Shown: piece after piece, positions 1-14,100 of the stretch
Layout of the letters: every line of letters starts with the position of its first letter
How positions within the stretch are numbered: position 1 is the first letter of the stretch
From: Watersipora subatra
Lineage: Eukaryota > Bryozoa > Gymnolaemata > Cheilostomatida > Watersiporidae
Direction: 5' to 3'
DNA length: 64,000 nucleotides
NCBI RefSeq assembly: GCF_963576615.1
Contig: NC_088708.1
Location: 54,423,196 to 54,487,195, forward strand
Program-made: the position numbers and the translations under genes
Notes under the pieces: generated by a model
What the model saw: the letters and a program-made list of their open reading frames with translations, nothing else
The model's database searches: none
Told to the model about the DNA's origin: nothing

Positions 1-75
1 TGTAAGTATAACTCTTTATTTTTAAAATTTTTTTTTAACATGAACATATTAACAACCATATTCTACACCTCATCC

Positions 76-470
76 ATATTTATATATATATTTCTCAAAG
101 TCTGTGTGTCGTGTGTTCGTCCGAAATTCGGCTATAGCTATTATTAGAACAGCTGAGCTGGACAACGATACCGACTCAAAGTCATGGCTTACCGTCATTG
201 GAAGCCTAACCTTATTAACTAGCTTAGTGGAGTTTTCCATGGACAATATGCCAGGCTACTAGTTTGAAAGGTACAGTTGTTTGACAAAGTTTTAAAACCT
301 TTACAGTTGTTTTTATTTTTCTCTTAATTTATTTCAACTACACGACACACTTCTCTCATGGTATGTACTTTGAAAGTTATAATGGCAAATGTTGTTATAT
401 GTTAAATACAAATCAAATTTCTGTCCAAAGACTCTTCTATTACACGGGCAATGCCCGGTAGCACAGCTTG
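76..470 (+). mobile_element. Helitron-like non-autonomous element, copy 1
   Basis: The left part has a TA-rich start followed by CTCAAAGTCTGTGTGTCGTG and GCTATAGCTATTA. The right end carries a short GC hairpin (CGGGCAATGCCCG) followed by GTAGCACAGCTTG and then T. The reverse complement of the right half matches the stretch that begins at 5956. The same end words recur at 4427, 12936, 20226 and 21694. A 3' hairpin followed by CTAG and an A/T insertion site is the known layout of Helitrons; here the end is degenerate (CTTG). The left boundary is approximate, and the class is inferred from end structure only. Confidence 0.5.
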
Positions 471-524
471 TATGTGCATATATCTATGACAGCATTACTA
501 AACCATTACTATCTTTTTTTTTCT

Positions 525-712
525 ATTTTAGCCTTTGAAAGCTTCTGTCACAGTGGTAGCAGTTATGGTAGTACTAGTGTATTAGTAGCAATAGCAGTAG
601 TAGTTGAAATAGCAGTATGAGTAGCTATAGTATTACTAGTAATAGTAGCAGTTTTCACTATATACTTACTATTCTAAGAGATGTGTTCATCCGTGGAAAA
701 AAGATCTGCCTT
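525..712. repeat. Duplicated intronic segment, copy A
   Basis: This runs from CTATTTTAGCCTTTGAAAGC to GTTCATCCGTGGAAA and is repeated with few differences at 1755-1944. It is rich in AGT/AGC triplets. The two copies flank the first visible EGFLAM-like exon. It may be a short transposed repeat, and the triplet tract at 2086 probably grew from related sequence. Confidence 0.75.
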
Positions 713-1545
713 AACAGTGACACTTGTGCCTCCCATCCTCTGTATTATCATACATAATCAACTACAGTATCTGCTCAGCATGTCAGTGTTGATATCATGT
801 TAGCCTTTTTCAATATTTTCTTGTTTGCATCCCTACCAACTCATAGGTCGAGTTTTTTAACAATGAAATCATGTTTTTTATTTTTTTAAATGATAATCCT
901 GTCTCTGCAATAGTTCTGTTTACGAGAAATAATAGAAATGATAGCTAAAATAGCCCTATACAAAAACTATACTAATTGAGCAAAAGTATATATGTTGTTC
1001 TCAAAATATACATGTAGGTTGTATGTGATTTGATTTGTACATGTTCAATAAAAACAATAGAAGCAAACCATGATAAAGGTAAGATTTGCATCCATCCCAG
1101 CAAGAAATGAGGAGTGCACACATTCTGATTTGTGATCTGGATGTCTGCAGTGCATTTGCAGATAGACCAATTAACTACTACATAAAATATTGTAAAAAAT
1201 CTATAATGTTATGTTAAACAGTTTTAGCAGACTGGTATGTTACATAATGATTAAGTAAATATAGATTTTATTTTTATTAAACTTTTCTCTGTAATGAGAC
1301 CAACCCTCTTGTTGTTGCTGGTAACAAGCACATCATTTACCTGCCCTCGCTGTTTACATTCTATAGGTCAGCAGCTCACTTACAAACATATGTAAAAACC
1401 ATCTCGAGCATGACATATGTAACTAAAATCATTGTCTGCTAGTAAAACGGGGATTAAACGATTGGCGGTGGGTCAATTGCTTGTTTCTTTTACTTGCCAT
1501 TGCTAACAGTCATTAAATATGTAACATCTTTGATGTATTTTGCAG

Positions 1546-2130
1546 AAATGAAAGTTATTATTCCAAGATTTACAGAGGAAAGTTATCTTCTGGTTAGAAC
1601 AAAAAAGGATTCTGTGGCAGCAAACTTCACTATTCAGATGCAGTTTTATGCACAGCAGCCAACTGGATTATTAATTTACGGGGGATCTAGAGGCAGAGAT
1701 TTCTTCTCCGTGACTCTCTTCAATGGATTTGTTATATATAGGTATATTTTATTGTTCTATTTTAGCCTTTGAAAGCCTCTGTCACAGTGGTAGCAGTTAT
1801 GGTAGTACTAGGGTTGTTGTAGCAATAGCAGTAGTAGTTGAAATAGTAGTATGTGTAGCTATAATATTACTAGTAATAGTAGCAGTCTTCACTATATCCT
1901 TACTATTATAAGAGCTGTGTTCATCCGTGGAAAGAAGATTCCATTTTATAGGATCCGAACTCACAACATTTGGTTTAGGCTTGAGGTATGCTACCACCTG
2001 TGCCAGGTGTTCACATCCCTATAATGTAGAATAGTTGTGCACATACTTATTCTCTGTACTTTATCAGCACACACTGCCAGAGTATACTAGTAGTAGTAGT
2101 AGCAGTAGTAGTAGCAATAGTAGTAGTAGC

Positions 2131-2170
<40 letters not shown>

Positions 2171-5100
2171 ATAGTAGCAGTGATAGTAGTAGTAATAGTA
2201 GTAATAATAGTAGTAGTAGTAGTAGCAGTAGTAGCAATAGTAGTAGTAGTAGTTTTAGTAATAGTAGCAGTGATAGTAGTAGTAATAGTAGTAGTAATAA
2301 TAGTAGTAGTAGTAATAGTAGCAGTGATAGTAGTAGTAATAGTAGTAATAGTAGTAGTAATAGTAGTAGTAATAGTAGTAGTAGTAGTAAGTTTCGGTAG
2401 TCAAAGCAGTTTTACTAACGGTAATAGCAGCAGTAGTAGTTGTATATTACCAATGGGAGGAGCAGCGTGCTAGTTGAAGAGGTAGTAGTGGAGTAGTAGT
2501 AGCAATGCTAATAGCAGTAATAGTTACAGTAGTAATAATAATAGTAGGACTAGTAGTAGCAGAGGTTGCAGTAGTCAAAGTAGTTGTACTAATAATTTTA
2601 GTAGCATACATGTAGTTAATAACAGTAGACATACTAATAGTATATCTAACACACTGTCTTTGTCATGCTTTGTGATTGCTGTGATTATGAACAAACAAAT
2701 ATTTGGGTTATTTTTAGTAAACTAGATCAATTATACGAAATCATAATTAAAAAATTTTTAATTTGTGTACTTTTAGGTTTGATTGTGGCTCAGGAATGCT
2801 GGAACTAATTTGGTCAACTGCTATACAATTGGAGCATAAAGTCACAATGCTCTTTGGCAGAGATGGAGGTTTTGGATTCTTGTCTGTAGCAGATCAGGAC
2901 GTGATTACAAAAGAATATGTGGTTAGATCGAACTTAGTGCTTTGAATTCAGTTAACGCAATACCAACAACTGCCATCTCTATTAATTTTATCAGCGTACA
3001 AACGTGTGACAAAACAATGTCCAATAATTTCACACTGACATTACTATGGTCATTCATTCATAAAATTCCTTTATGTTATATAGACACAATGAGGTCACAG
3101 ATGGCTCATGAATATTACATGTAAATGTTAAAGCATCTATAGGCGCTGTAGTCTTTGTATTGACCAACTATGGTGATAAATCTCCCATGAATACCTTTGT
3201 GGTCTGCCGCAATAGCTTAATCGAGACGTTATGTCTGTAGGGAAATACAACCAGACTGGACCTTAGACCCCATTTGTACCTGGGAGGGCATCCAGTAGCT
3301 GAATCTCATCTACGTCAGACTAGAGTGTCCAAAGGGTTTACAGGCTGCATTTTGTCTATGGTATTAAATGATAATCAAATTTCTCTTCAATTCAAACCAA
3401 CAGCCATGGATCTGATGGCAGGGCTCAACATTGGTAAGTCTATATAAACAGAGGCAGATGTTTTTGTAATGACTAGACTTGCGTAAGTTTTCTTCTGATA
3501 TAAAGATATATATATTTATATATATATTTATATATATATTTATATATATATATATATTAAAGATATACATGTATATACCTTTAATATATACACTATATAT
3601 ATACTATCTTAAATATATGTATATTAAATATATATATTACAGATATAATGTATACCTTTAATATATACTTGTACATTAAAAATGTATTGTATATCTTTAA
3701 TACATATATATTAAAAATATAATGTACGTTTAATATATATTAAAGATATAATGTATATTTTTAACATATATATTAAAAATATACATTATATCTTTACTAT
3801 ATATATTACAACTATACATGTATATATATATATATCTAAAATATATATTAAAGTTACACTATATATAATGTATTAAAGATATACATCATATCTTTAGTAT
3901 ATATTAGATATATAATGCATATCTTCAATATATATATATATTAAAGATATGGTGTATAATTTTAATATATGTATGTATATTTTAAATAAATGTATATATA
4001 GTAAAGATATAATGTATATCTTTAATATATATCATATAAGGTAAAGATATATAATCTTTAATATACACTATATATGTTAAAGATCCTTATAATATATATT
4101 ATATAAATATTAAAGATTGTCTCTGTCTTTATCTTCTATTTATAATTTGATCTATTCCATAATTTTCTATTCTTCATTACCTACATGGTTTTTTCATCTT
4201 TATCTCTAGCTATGTTGTTAAATTCATTTACTGTATATGTTCCCTATTTCTATAACTGCCAGAATTTTATTTTTAAAATATTATCCTGCTAAATTGGTTT
4301 ACTAAAAGTATTGATTCGCAAGTTAAAAATTCTCAAGGTCTTTATTGTAAATAATAGTCTATTTGGACAAAATACGTTTCTTTAACCCGAACATAATTTT
4401 TAAAGACTGTTAATTATCTATTTTTACTAGCGGAATGCCCGGCGTTGCACGAGTATTAAAAATCAGCTTTTAAACAATGAGAGGTAATGTAGTTGCCTGC
4501 TACTTGCCATTAGCTTGACACATTGCCGCTAGCTAATTTAAGTAAGCTAGTTATCTACGGCTCTTACTTATACATAGAATGATGTTGTGCCGTAACGAAG
4601 AGCGGTAGCGTATTTTCACTCACATAGCGACATATATCACCCGAGGGATCCATCAAACTTGCACAGCTAAATTGATAAGGCATTTGCCTGGCGAAGGGGA
4701 GGTTCCGAGATCAAATCTTCTGCGATACGGATTCGTCAATCCAATATTTAAATAGCTGTAGCCTGACAAACTGAACTACACAGAAGTTAAGATTTATATA
4801 TATAGATTAATCCTCACTCTATGTAAACTATGATTATATATATAGATTAATCCTCACTCTATGTAAACTATGATTATATATATAGATTAATCCTCACTCT
4901 ATGTAAACTATGATTATATATATAGATTAATCCTCACTCTATGTAAACAATGATTGAGAGAGTAACTAATTTCTGTGTCTATTGTTTCTGCAACTTTGCT
5001 TGGTCTGGAAAACCTTTCCTAGAATAATATATAGAGGTTTGTTATTCATTAGCTTGAAGCCTCAGTTAACTTATTATTTAGCTTGAATGACTATTGAGAG

Positions 5101-8100
5101 AGTTAGCTTGAGAGAGTGTGGGCGTATATTACAGAGGACTGTACAGCAAATGTTTGCCATAACTCTCATTGTGGTTCTGGCACATGCTTACCAACATCTA
5201 TTTCTGGCTACAGATGTTTATGCCCTATCAGCACTTCAGGAGCCCGCTGTACTGAAAGTAGGTCGTAAGATTCATAGATCTATTTTGGTTTTACAATATT
5301 ATTATATTTGTGACATCGACTAGTAGAGAATCTAGCTGCAAATCTTGGTATAATGCATTCTAATAAATATTAGGACCATCCAATATGCTTGATTTGATTT
5401 TGTTTGATTTGGTTTGATTTTATGTTTTATGTGGCTCTCCATTTACGCAACCGAACAAGGTGCTGCTACAATTTCTAGTGTTGCATATCCTAGTTATTCC
5501 TATCTCTCTCTTTAAGTATCATGTCTTGCTAGGATGTAGGCGATCATGGATTTCCCCACTTCTTATAACCATGACTGTTTTTGGCAGGCTGCAACAGTGG
5601 TTTGCCATAGCCTTCTGTTGGGTGTGTTTATTGAGACACCATCTTCAGCTAGCTGGCTGTTTGCTTGCAGAGGAGCTTCTCTGGCCTTTGTCAGGCTTTG
5701 TTTTTAGTCCTGCAGGGTTGCTAGCCACCCTCCTCATGCACGCTAGAGTGCCGATAGGAGAGCTGTTTATCCCGTTAGCCCTTATGAGTCATCCCGCTAC
5801 CAATTTAAAAAAACAATTTACATTACTAGTTACTTACAGAGTTACTTACAACTCTGCTGTATACAGAGATTTGACATAGTAGAGATAACTTCTTAAAAGA
5901 TTAGGTTCAGTCGGCTGTATAATAGAAAAGTTGCTACATCAATTATGTATTAAAACTAGCTGTGCTACCCGGCGTTGCCCAAGAAATAAAAAAGTCTTTG
6001 GACAGAAAATTCATTTGTATTTAACATATAAAAACATTTGCCATTCTAGCATTCAAGCTACATATCATGAGAGAAGTGTTTTGTTTAGTTGAAATAAATT
6101 AAGAGAGAAAATAAAAACAACTGTAAAAGTTTTCAAACTTTGTTAAACAACTGTAACTTTCAAACTCCATATCATGAGGAAAATGTTTTGTACAGGTCAA
6201 ATAAATTAAAAATAAATAAAACAACTATAAAAAGGTTTAGATGTAAATGTGAAATAATTAGCAAGTAATAGCTAAATTAAGTCTGTTTTGCTACGATTAC
6301 AATAATAGATGATTTGGTAATAATACAATGAATATGAACTGAAAAAAACAAAATAAAAATCTTGAATATGTTGAATTAATAATAACAATTCTTGCATACA
6401 AATGTGTGTGTATAAAAAAGATTACTGTTCCACTAGAAGCTATCCATCAAAACTTTGAATTCGACGATACTTGTGAAGTAAAATCAGGGCAACCCCCGAA
6501 CCAGGCCTAGCAGGAGCTGAGGCTTGAATGTGGTAGCTTAGCCCCCGTCAATTTAACTATATTACTGGCACTACCAGCGTAAAAGCCGTCGATACCGACT
6601 CGCTATCACACAGCCGATAGCAGACTGTGGATATTACAACGCGACCCCTAACAAGAGCCGCTAAATCTGACTCTATATATTACAGTTGATAGCAGACTGT
6701 AGATATATCAGCGCAACTCCAACAAGAGCCGATAATACAGACTCTATATACTATAGCCGATAACAGACTATGTATATACCAGCGCACATCCAGAAAAGAG
6801 CCGATAATACAAACTTAATATAGTACAGCCGATAGCAGACTGTATATATACCAGCGCAACTCCAACAAGAGCCGATAATACAGACTCTATATACTATAGC
6901 CGAAAGCAGACTATGTATATACCAGCGCAAATCCAGTAAAAGAGCCGATAATACAGACTCTATATAGTACAGTCGATAGCAGACTGTATATATACCAGCG
7001 CAACTCCAACGAGAGCCGATAATACAGACTCTATATACTATAGCCGATAACAGACTATGTATATACCAGCGCCACTATTAAGCCAAGCTGTCTAAGATAT
7101 AAAAGAAGATGTGCTGTACTTGAATAATTTGATTATATTGTTGTAGTACGTCACACCAAGCTAGCCAAATCTACACTGCTCTTCAAATGCACAAGCAACT
7201 GTTTATATAGGTAGCAGATCCAAACACAGCATATCATTGGTGGATACAAACAGTTGAAATTTCTAGGTCAAAAAGGCAGCAAATTTTTACAAGAACAAAT
7301 GCTATTTACAAGGAAATATAAGACATAAAAGTTTGGCAACATTTTTTGTAATGCCTTAGTTAATATAGATAGAGAGTTAGTAATACAACAAACGATCAAC
7401 AAATTTTCTTTCTCTACTTTTAGGCAATTTTCTGCTTGGGAGTCAAGAAAGCGGTTGCCTTATAATTCATCTAGCGGGCGTAGTCTAGCCTGTTCTCATC
7501 CTAGCGAGCGCCTTGGGTGCTTGGTAACCGTTGGCTTAAGTCACAATCTAAATTATTCGATTATATATATAAGCCCAGGTTAATCACTGTTAGGCACCAT
7601 CCAACATGGCACTCAATTGCAAGCATTGCGACTTCTCTACCGACAAGCCACGCGCATTTCGCCGGCATGAACGCATGCATGTACACAGGTGTGCTTTGTG
7701 TGACTGTTATTTTGACCAACGGGAGAAGTTAGCTGCACATAAAGACTCCTTCCATCGGAGGTCTGTCGGCACCCAAACCGAAGGGAGGGAGAGCTGGGCT
7801 CCGCGCTCCCACAAACGGCGACCCAAGCCTCGCCCAGTGCAAGCCTACCAACCTCACTCCAGGGAGTCCAAGAGACCCAAATGGCGACCGTCACGGGACC
7901 AGGCTCCTACACCTCGCCGATCTGTGGAGTCCGTTGTGACTCGCCCCAAAATGCCACCTCCGGAGGCTTCCCCGTGCTTCAGTGACACGGATCCTCTAGG
8001 GCTGCTAGACTCGCTAGTGCACATAGCGCTATAACCTTGCGCTCACACCCCTCCGGCCCTTTTCAGGGCCACCACTATCTGATAACGAGTTGTTCTTTTG

Positions 8101-11100
8101 CTTTAGTGGCGAAAAATCTTGTTTGTAATTTTCTTGCCAATTTACTACATCACCCCCTTCTATTTTTGTATTCTGTCCCAGAATGAACTGGTTCGGTGTC
8201 TCTGCCTGTAATTGGTTGAGCCAGTAGCTTCCAAGGTGCGAAGGTTTTTGAGTTTGCCTCTTAGGCCGTCTGGTATGACCTTGAGAGCAAACTCCGTCAA
8301 CCAAGATTGGAGCTGGGTTTCCCTCATGTGCCGTTGGAGAATGGCAGCTGGGGTAATCCTTTTTTATTGAGTTCACATCTAAATCTAACTTTCCAGATTC
8401 TTCCAAATACAGTTTGATCCGCCTTTCGTGTTGTACTGTTAACTTCCCATTTCGCAGCATTTCATAAGTTTGATAAGGGAGCGATTTGGTGATACGGTAC
8501 GGACCGACATATTTCGGCTTGAGCTTTGTTCCTTTGCCTCCTGAGTAAAATGATTTGAGCCAAACTCGATCCCCCTTCTTAAAGGTTGAAGGTTCATCGC
8601 TGTTGGTTGTTCGCATCATCTACTGCTGTTGCCGTAGTCGCTGGCCTGTCTCTTGTAGGTTAGTTTGCAGCTGAGTGGCATATTCCGCTTCAGTAAGCGT
8701 TTCTGATATTATACCTCCGCGTACCAGTGTTTCAGGCAATGTAGTTTCCTTTCCGAACATCATGTAATTTGCCGTTTCTTTAGTGATGCGATGTGGGGAT
8801 GCCCGGACTGCCCTCATGATTTGTGGCAGTAACTCGTTCCATTCTCGGTGTTCTGTACCACAGAGGAGTGCTCGTAGCAAATTCCCCAACGTACGATTCA
8901 GCCTTTCGACCACAGAATTTCCTTGTGGATGATATGGGGTGGTTCGGGTTTTCTTGTTTCCCCACAGCTTGCAACATTCGGCAAACACATGCAACTCGAA
9001 TTGACTTCCCTGATCGCTATGTATGACTTCCGGTACGCCGAAGTAGGAAAACACTCTCTCGTCCAATGTCTTGGCAACTGTTTCTGCCTTGCCATCTGGA
9101 ATGGGAATGGCATCATACCACCTTGTAAAATGATCTGCTAAAACCAATATTTGAGTGTTTCCTCGGGTTGTTTCTGGGAATGGTCTGCACAGGTCGACAG
9201 CCACCACCTGCCAAGGTCTTCCTGCGTAAAGATGATTTCTCTTTGAGCTGTTTTTATGTGTAATTTGCTTTGGTTGTTGACATTTTTGGCAATGGGCAAC
9301 AGATCGCCGCACATCCCCTGTCATTCCTGGTCAGTACCAAAGTAGTTTCAACTGTTCCAAAGTTTTATTAAAGCCGAAGTGAGCCTGTCGGTAAACAGCT
9401 TGAATGGCACTCTTACGCGGCTCATATGGACAAATAGCTAGACGTCTGCGCTGTCCTTTTGTTGGAAGCATGATGCACAGTACCCCATTTGAATTCAACT
9501 GCAATAGCTTTTGCATATTAGCCAGACGCTTGGTGACCCAGCTGGCTTGTTGTGTTTCTGGTTCGATTCCCTTAACAATCGCATGGTAAACAGGCCCAAT
9601 GTCTGCATCGGCCTGCTGTTGACTGGCTAAATCAGCTAGTTGGAGCGAGTGGATGTGTTGCTCAACTACATGGGAACTCATGCAGCTGCACTGCTGACAA
9701 TCTGTGCAGGACTGCCGGCTGAGCCCATCTGCATTATTATGTTTCAAACCTTTACGGTGACTCAGCTCAAAATCATATTCTGATAAGGCCTCAATCCAAC
9801 GTGCGAGCTGTCCGACAGGTGTAGGGTTGCGCAGCAGCCAAGTCAAGGAGGCATGATCGGTACGTATCAAGAACTTTCGCCCATACAACTGGGGACGGAA
9901 ATGTTTGACAGCCTTCACAATGGCTAGCAACTCCTTTTGGGTGACACAGTAGTTCGCCTCCTCAGGCTGGAACATCTTTGAGTAGTACGCAATTACTTGT
10001 TCCTTGCCATCTTTTATTTGCGACAAAACCGCACCAGTACCCACTTGACTGGCATCGGTATCCAAGATGAAGGTTTTAGAATAGTCGGAATATGCCAGTA
10101 TGGGTGACTGTGTCAAGCGTTCTTTCAATGCATCAAAAAAAGTCTGACACTTGTACCTCCTGATACTGGTACAAATGTAAAAATGAGATATCGTACTGTC
10201 TCTGTCTGACTGAACCACGAGAAAATGTGGAGGCTCTTCCTACGAAAATACTACAATTGTATGCTTGAAAATAACAGGCCTTGGCCGCGGATATAGCAAT
10301 TGAACCTTACAAAAAACCAAAAATAGAAGTTCAAGAAAATGGGAGAAAGCATCGCGTTTCACAGAATTAATATAATTCCTAGAGTTTCAAATAATATGTC
10401 ATTTAGTGTGTGCATTCGCTATACACACGCTAAATCCACAGATTCAAAACTTGCGGTTGCAATCTCCATGAGATCAAATCCATCACACTGCAGAATTTTA
10501 AACTCGAAGATTTTTATAGCTTTTGCTGGACATACACAGACACAAACTTTGAGAAATATGTATATATAGATATAGCCACACAGAACTTATGAATTAGATT
10601 CTGCCATCTGCTCAGTTTTATATTTTAATGTCACCTATTCTTCTGCTGTATCTACTTACCTACCAATTTTTCACCACCCTCCCTTTACTCCTCACCTGCT
10701 AAATTCTTCTCTATCTCCAAGCAAAACCAGATTTATCAGGTCATAATTCTTAGATTCTGTTACTAGACGGTGTTCAGTGAGATCACAAAACAAACAAATT
10801 CTGTCAGTATATGATAAGTTAGAAGTCAGAATTATCAAAATGACGCCTCTTCCAATGCAAGCAAAATTGGTTGAAGAATCTTTAGCTAATTTTGAAGTGA
10901 AATTAAATTGAGAGTAAAGCAATTCATGGTAAAAAACTTTCATTCTCAACCTAATTCTTAAAAAACTGTTCTTAAAAACCAGACTAGACTTGTTATGTGT
11001 TGTTAGCAGGCTCATTCTGTGAGCTACTACTAACATAGCTGTGTGTTGGCTTAATATTTCTTAATTAATAAAGACTCTTTTGTGAGTTTTCTTGTAGCTT

Positions 11101-14100
11101 TTTTCGACTTTTATTATTTAAACTTGTCAACCATCAATTCCAGATAATATGTGCAGTAATTTAGCCAAGTGAGTAAGACAAACAAAAGAGACATTATTTC
11201 TTGAATATTATATCATTTCATGCTCTTCCTGTAACCAGGAAAGGATTATATATGGAAAAGGTTTGTCTCCTTTGATGGTAATAATAGCGAACAAGCATAC
11301 AGCAGCGCCTGTAGTCTTGTCTAACTAGACATTGGTTGGCTTACTGAGCAGATGAACTAAATAGGCTAGCCCACGATATACAGAGTACAGAGCAGGTAAA
11401 ATAAACTAGACCCTCATTGTTGGAAACTAAAATTCCCATTTACAACATTGTTACTTATTGTGAATTTAGTCAATAGCCATAAATTATATATTAAACTAAA
11501 AAGTAATCTTTTATTGATGGTACGGTGTTGTTCAAAATAAACTGGACACCTTTGTTGTAAAACTAAAATTCTCATATACAACATTGTTACTCATTGTGAA
11601 TTCAGTCACTGGCCATAAATTATATAGGAAATTAATCCTCATTTTATCCTGATTTCAAATATGTAAAAATACAACGTAAAATGTAAAATTACGTTTATGA
11701 ATGACTCAATGCATGCCCGACGTTGCACAGGTAGGAAATAATAATAAAATAACCTGAAAAAAAGGTTTTTGAACAAAAAATTACTTTTACTCAACATATA
11801 AAACATTTAATACTCTACCCTTTAAATGAGGTTGTTGGTTTATTTCTGTGTAATGCGTATATTTTTGTGTACTGTGTTTATTTCTGTGTAAATCATACCG
11901 TACCGACTGCACTGCCTACTGCAGCTTTATTTTGATTGCAATACTTTTGTTGACCATGTGATTTTGAGCATTTTTTAAGTATTTTTCTTCTGGTATGGCT
12001 TCACGCATATTTCTAGGTGAAGTGTTAAGCGTGAAGCCATGAAAGATTGGCAGGTGTAATAAGTATGTGCACAACTTTTTTTATGGTATAGCCAGTTGGA
12101 CAGTGTATTAGAGTAATGCCTGTCTGCAGAACTAGAGGTTTCAAGTTCAAGATTTTTCATTCCCAAAACTTAATCGCTATAGCTGGACATGTGAACAGAC
12201 AGCCAGAATACAGATAAACACTGAAATATTTCAATCCATTTAAAAAACAATTGAAGATAACAATCTGTACAAACATGATCACGCCATATACATTTTTATT
12301 TGCTTTATTTCATGTCAAATACATGTATAGAATTTTAGTTTTGCCTTAAAAGGGTCAGGTTAAGTTCAGTTCATTTTACACACCACTGTATTACCACTGT
12401 TGTTAAACATTTTAATGCTGATTGCAGATGAAGCAGTTAGTGATACAAGCTATATTCCTCAGTTCTCAGAAGACTCCTACCTTAGATACAGCAGCCTTCC
12501 AAAGCCTATCTCTTCCGTTACCGACATCAGCCTTCGACTAAAACCATTAACTTATGCAAACCAACTCTTGTTCTATTCAGGCTCAACCGGGTCACCCAGA
12601 AATGGTGACTTCATAGCTCTTCAGCTAGTATCCGCATATGTGCTTTTAGTCTTAGATTTGGGAGGCGGAGCCATCACAGTCAGGTAACTTTATACAGACC
12701 TGCCTATGTAGTACTCTTATTAGCCTAGGTTCTAAAGTCAATTCTGCAGATAGGCTGTACATCTGGCGTAATAACTACAAACACATATCATTCGTGTTAA
12801 ATTAGTTATAAACTCATTTTGTAATAATTGTATCCTGCCTAAATAGAATTTTATTCTGTTTGTATATGATGGAATAGTTTTAGGATTAGACACTCATAAT
12901 GTGATTACAGCAGATGCATGAACATTATGAGTATACTAGTTGTGCTACTCGGCGTTGCTCGGGTATTAAAATCAGCTTATGAACAATGAGAGGTAATGAG
13001 TGTTGCTTGCCACTTGCTGTTAGCCTGGCACATTGCCGATGGAAAATTTTAGTAAGCTTACTAATAAGAGCTATGGCTTCTACGGAGCTACGCCATGACT
13101 TTACGTCATGCCCGAAAGTGTAGCGTATTTGCTCCCAGATAGCGACATATATCGCATAGCGAATCTATCAAGCTTGTGTTACTGCGTTATTAAGATAGTC
13201 GGACTGGCTACCAGGAGGTTCCGAGATCAAGTCTTCTGCTTTACGGATTCTTTATTCCAAGATTTTAATAGCTATAGCTGGACATATACAATGATGAATA
13301 CACAAACTTTGAGAAATATATATAGATAGATTTCTACTACCTGCGGCGTATATGCCAAGGAATTTAATAAAAACAATGATTGCTAAGATGACTGCTATTC
13401 TGTGTTAAGACTTCTAGACCTAGCAAACTGCTACCCATCAAGTCACACAGAAGATACCTGTTCATCTTTTTTCTATTGTCATTAATTTAGACACTGGTTT
13501 AGTTTCCCCTTTAGAATGGGTTTTTCTGTAAGGTTCAGCTATCATAGCTTAAAAACTTTAAAATATTTATAGAGATCTCGGGCTATGGCTTTTGCTGATG
13601 CATGGCCACACGATTGCGTATTATTTGTAAAAACCCTACTCAACTCAGTTAGCCCGGACGTATATATAATACACACAAAATTCAATCACCACATTTATTC
13701 AAGTGCAACATGCATGCATATACAAGTCACATCTCACATTTGACATGAAATTTGACAATTTGCTTAACATCGTTTATTCATTGCAATCACATAACCTGGT
13801 ATATTTATGCTTTGCAGCTGCTCCCATATTCTTCGACAAGCTCTGCAACCTTCAGTTTAAAAACAGCATTATAACATAAACGCTTGCTTTTAAAAGCCAC
13901 AATGCCAGAAAAACTTTACAAATAAAATGGTTTTGTTGTTATTTGTTGTATATCAGTAACATCACAGTTATGTGCAAAGGCGTATTTTAATTAGGTCTGT
14001 ATTCCAAAGGCGATAGCTTGTAGAAAACAATAGCGAGGCAATACCTCGGAAAAATTTATTCGCATGCAAGTCACGCCAGACTTTTTGGGTGGTGTTTTGG

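Noticed and set aside
2035-2473. Poly-serine and poly-valine open frames
   Set aside because: They come from the AGT/AAT triplet tract in an intron, are open in several frames, and lack any non-repeat coding sequence.
5460-5879. 139-codon hydrophobic frame as a membrane protein gene
   Set aside because: No family resemblance, no splice context, and no conserved pattern; kept only as an unidentified block.
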